Assembly (NCBI GenBank): GCA_965205165.1
Contig: OZ242037.1
Coordinates: 2,728,001 to 2,792,000 of the forward strand
Reading direction: 5' to 3'
Source: CBDESM01 sp965205165
GTDB taxonomy: Bacteria > Chloroflexota > Dehalococcoidia > Bin125
DNA length: 64,000 bases
Below are positions 62,442 to 64,000 of this stretch, piece by piece. A program made the position numbers and the translations under genes. Positions within the stretch are counted from its first letter, which is position 1. The number at the start of each line of letters is the position of its first letter. The notes under the pieces were generated by a model. It was not told the DNA's origin. It ran no database searches and saw only the letters and a program-made list of their open reading frames with translations.

Positions 62442-63233
62442 TCATTCGTGGATGGCGGAGCTGGTGGTGGAGGGGGTCCAGGTCAGGGAGTTGATTTCGG
62501 CGTTGGCTTGGGTGGTCATCAGGCCGGCGTCGCTGGAGAGGGCTATCCATTGGAAGCCTTCTTGGATGCGTTGGTTGACGCTTTGGGCGGAGGCGCAGTG
62601 GATGCCGCTGGGGATGCCGGCGTTTTCGCAGGATTGGCGGATGGATTCGACGGCGGCTACGTGGTCGGGGTGGGCGTTGTCGAGGCCGAGGGGGAGGCCC
62701 ATGGAGGCGGCTAGGTCGTTGGGGCCGATGAAGACGGCGTCGATGCCGGGGACGGAGAGGATGTCGTCGGCGTTGTCGACGGCTTTTTTGGTTTCGAGCA
62801 TGAGGACGACGCAGATTTCGGCGTTGGCGCGTTCGGCGTAGTCGTCGCCGCCGTAGAGGCGGCCGCGGATGGTGCCCATGCCGCGGTAGCCGTCGGGGGG
62901 GTAGCGGCAAGCGCCGACGGCCAGTTCGGCTTGGGCTTTGTCTTCGATGGTGGGGATGACGACGCCGTATGCGCCGATGTCGAGGACGCGCTTGATGATC
63001 TGGGGGTCGTTCCAGGGGACGCGGGCGAAGGGGATGGTGTCGGTGGTGGCGATGGCCTGGAAGAGGGATTGGGTGGTTTGGAGGTCGATGGCGTTGTGCT
63101 CCATGTCGACGTTGAGCCAGTCGAAGCCTTGGTGGGCGAGCATTTCGGCGGCGAGGGGGGAGCCGGTGGCGAGCCAGGTGCCGATGGTGGCCTGGCCTTC
63201 TTGGAGCTTGCGCTTGGCGGTGTTGACGCGCAT
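62442..63233 (-). CDS. HpcH/HpaI family aldolase
   Basis: 263 residues, class II pyruvate-dependent aldolase. IGTWLATGSPLAAEMLAHQG, NVDMEHNAIDLQT, ARVPWNDPQIIKRVLDIGAYGVVIP, VVLMLETKKAVDNADDIL (metal Glu) and DAVFIGPNDLAASMG (metal Asp). Cleaves or forms 4-hydroxy-2-oxo acids. Stand-alone; substrate not determined. Confidence 0.9.
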   Translation of the reverse strand: MRVNTAKRKLQEGQATIGTWLATGSPLAAEMLAHQGFDWLNVDMEHNAIDLQTTQSLFQAIATTDTIPFARVPWNDPQIIKRVLDIGAYGVVIPTIEDKAQAELAVGACRYPPDGYRGMGTIRGRLYGGDDYAERANAEICVVLMLETKKAVDNADDILSVPGIDAVFIGPNDLAASMGLPLGLDNAHPDHVAAVESIRQSCENAGIPSGIHCASAQSVNQRIQEGFQWIALSSDAGLMTTQANAEINSLTWTPSTTSSAIHE

Positions 63234-63287
63234 CTGGGGGCCTCCTCGCTGGGGGTGCGCGGCCAGTCTAGCGGGGGAGGCGGGAAA

Positions 63288-63318
63288 GAGCGCCCGCCGG
63301 TGGGGCCGGCGGGCGCTC
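63288..63318 (-). terminator. Hairpin terminator of the secreted protein gene
   Basis: A perfect 13-bp inverted repeat (GAGCGCCCGCCGG / CCGGCGGGCGCTC) with a 5-base loop, followed on the minus strand by TTTCCC. It lies 57 bases after the stop at 63375 and stops the secreted protein transcript before the aldolase gene. It is the clearest terminator-like hairpin seen in the window. Confidence 0.7.
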
Positions 63319-63374
63319 CCTGCGCGGACGGCGGCTGCGGCGGGCCCGTCGGGGGAGGGAGACGGGCTTCGCGG

Positions 63375-64000
63375 CTAGCCGCCGAAGAAGATGGCGTCGT
63401 TGGGGAGGATGGCGAAGTTGGAGGAGCCGGGCAGGGGGGAGCCGTCGGCCTCGCCGTAGCGGATCCATTCGACGCCGTTCCAGAGCCAGACGATGGTGGC
63501 GCCTTCGGGTGCGAGGTCGAGTGCGGCGGCGGCGGTGGAGGTGGAGGTGCCGCGGTAGGTGGCGAGGACGCCGGTGGCGGGCTGTCCGCCGGAGCCGTAC
63601 TCGATGGCGTCGGCGCCTTCGACGGCGGCTCCGGCTGCCAAGGTGCTGGTGTTGACGGGGATGTTGGCCTGCTTGCCGCCGGAGTCGGCGGTGAGGATGG
63701 AGATGCCGCTGCCGACGATGGTGACGCTGGCGGCGGCTTCGCCGTTGGCGGTTCGGGCGCGGCGGATGCTCGGGGTGGCGGGGTCGGAGTCGTGGTCGGC
63801 GAGCGCGGGCGAGGTGACGGCGGCGGTCGGGGAAGCGTTGCCGCTGGTGGCGGCGCTGCTGAAGGCGATCCAGGTGCCGTCGGCGACGGGGACGCCGGCG
63901 GCGTCGACGGCGCGGGCGGTGGCCGAGAAGGTTTCGCCGAGTTGGCCGAGCTCTTCGGGGATTGAGAGGGAGATGGTTTGGACGGGTCCGGCGACGGCGA
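63375..64000 (-). CDS. Secreted Ig-like protein, C-terminal part, with shared W-rich module
   Basis: The frame is open to the window edge; 207 residues are visible, the N-terminus lies outside. The early part looks like an Ig-like repeat (LGETFSATARAVDAAGVPV, DGTWIAF, SVTIVGSGI). A repeat-like segment with YRGTSTSTAAAALDL follows. The end carries the module also found at 49430-49544: LWNGVEWIRYGE, LPGSSNFAIL and NDAIFFGG. Probably a surface protein. A perfect hairpin terminator follows. Confidence 0.7.
   Translation of the reverse strand, partial: AVAGPVQTISLSIPEELGQLGETFSATARAVDAAGVPVADGTWIAFSSAATSGNASPTAAVTSPALADHDSDPATPSIRRARTANGEAAASVTIVGSGISILTADSGGKQANIPVNTSTLAAGAAVEGADAIEYGSGGQPATGVLATYRGTSTSTAAAALDLAPEGATIVWLWNGVEWIRYGEADGSPLPGSSNFAILPNDAIFFGG

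Overview
The window is 64 kb of very GC-rich, gene-dense bacterial chromosome with GC-biased third codon positions and no gap between genes above 300 bases. The gene set suggests a free-living heterotroph in or near the Chloroflexota, for example the marine SAR202/Dehalococcoidia group. The reasons are several CaiB/BaiF-type CoA transferases, enoyl-CoA hydratases, MFS monocarboxylate-type carriers, an LL-diaminopimelate aminotransferase, and secreted Ig-like proteins with a shared W-rich C-terminal module. The taxonomic call is inference. No rRNA, tRNA, CRISPR array, transposase or phage gene was recognised.

Layout. 1-6.1 kb: end of trmD, rplS, two NfeD-type genes on the other strand, a phospholipase C-like gene, hisD and hisC. 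6.1-12.8 kb: accessory block with a CMD protein, a CoA transferase, a large restriction/methylation gene, a PEP-mutase-like gene and a ferritin-like gene. 12.8-23.3 kb: hisB, then a leftward purine cluster (guaA, a nucleoside-transferase-like gene, purD, a cupin, purB, purC, purS). A second large methylation gene and a lipoprotein gene sit inside this cluster. 23.4-35.2 kb: rightward housekeeping run (tsaC, rpiB, pgk, tpiA, miaA, dapF, a GNAT-like gene, dapL, hflX, two CoA transferases, a radical SAM gene). 35.3-41.8 kb: a VapBC pair, hydrolase and hydratase genes, two NYN-nuclease/helical-protein pairs, and a pterin synthase. 41.9-51.4 kb: transporter, hydratase, pentapeptide, Rieske, S49 peptidase, DinB-like, flavin reductase, secreted protein, dehydrogenase and methyltransferase genes. 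51.4-64 kb: nfuA, a radical SAM selenoprotein locus with small peptide genes, a deacetylase-family gene, a transporter, an ATP-grasp gene, a copper ATPase, a Panacea-type pair, an aldolase, and a second secreted protein running off the window.

Most notable observations. (1) The radical SAM gene at 53154 does not end at the TGA at 54459. That TGA sits in Cys-TGA-Ala-Glu-Pro, the CUAEP tail of a known radical SAM selenoprotein family, and a strong hairpin that fits a bacterial SECIS follows it directly. (2) Three short genes not previously obvious (52552-52686, 52930-53064, 57121-57309) encode peptides sharing a C-terminal signature around D-[GS]-[ILV]-x-W. Two of them overlap, tail to tail, genes for membrane proteins with the same apparent topology. 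Together these form a candidate undescribed module. (3) At three loci a truncated copy of the 5' end of a neighbouring gene (the PEP-mutase-like gene, purC, the selenoprotein gene) marks a duplication or insertion scar next to accessory cargo.

Regulation visible in the sequence: recurrent -10-like hexamers of the form TA(C/G)GCT or close variants. Four of them lie 6 bases before a start codon, as expected for leaderless mRNAs. Convergent genes often meet on a shared CTAG.
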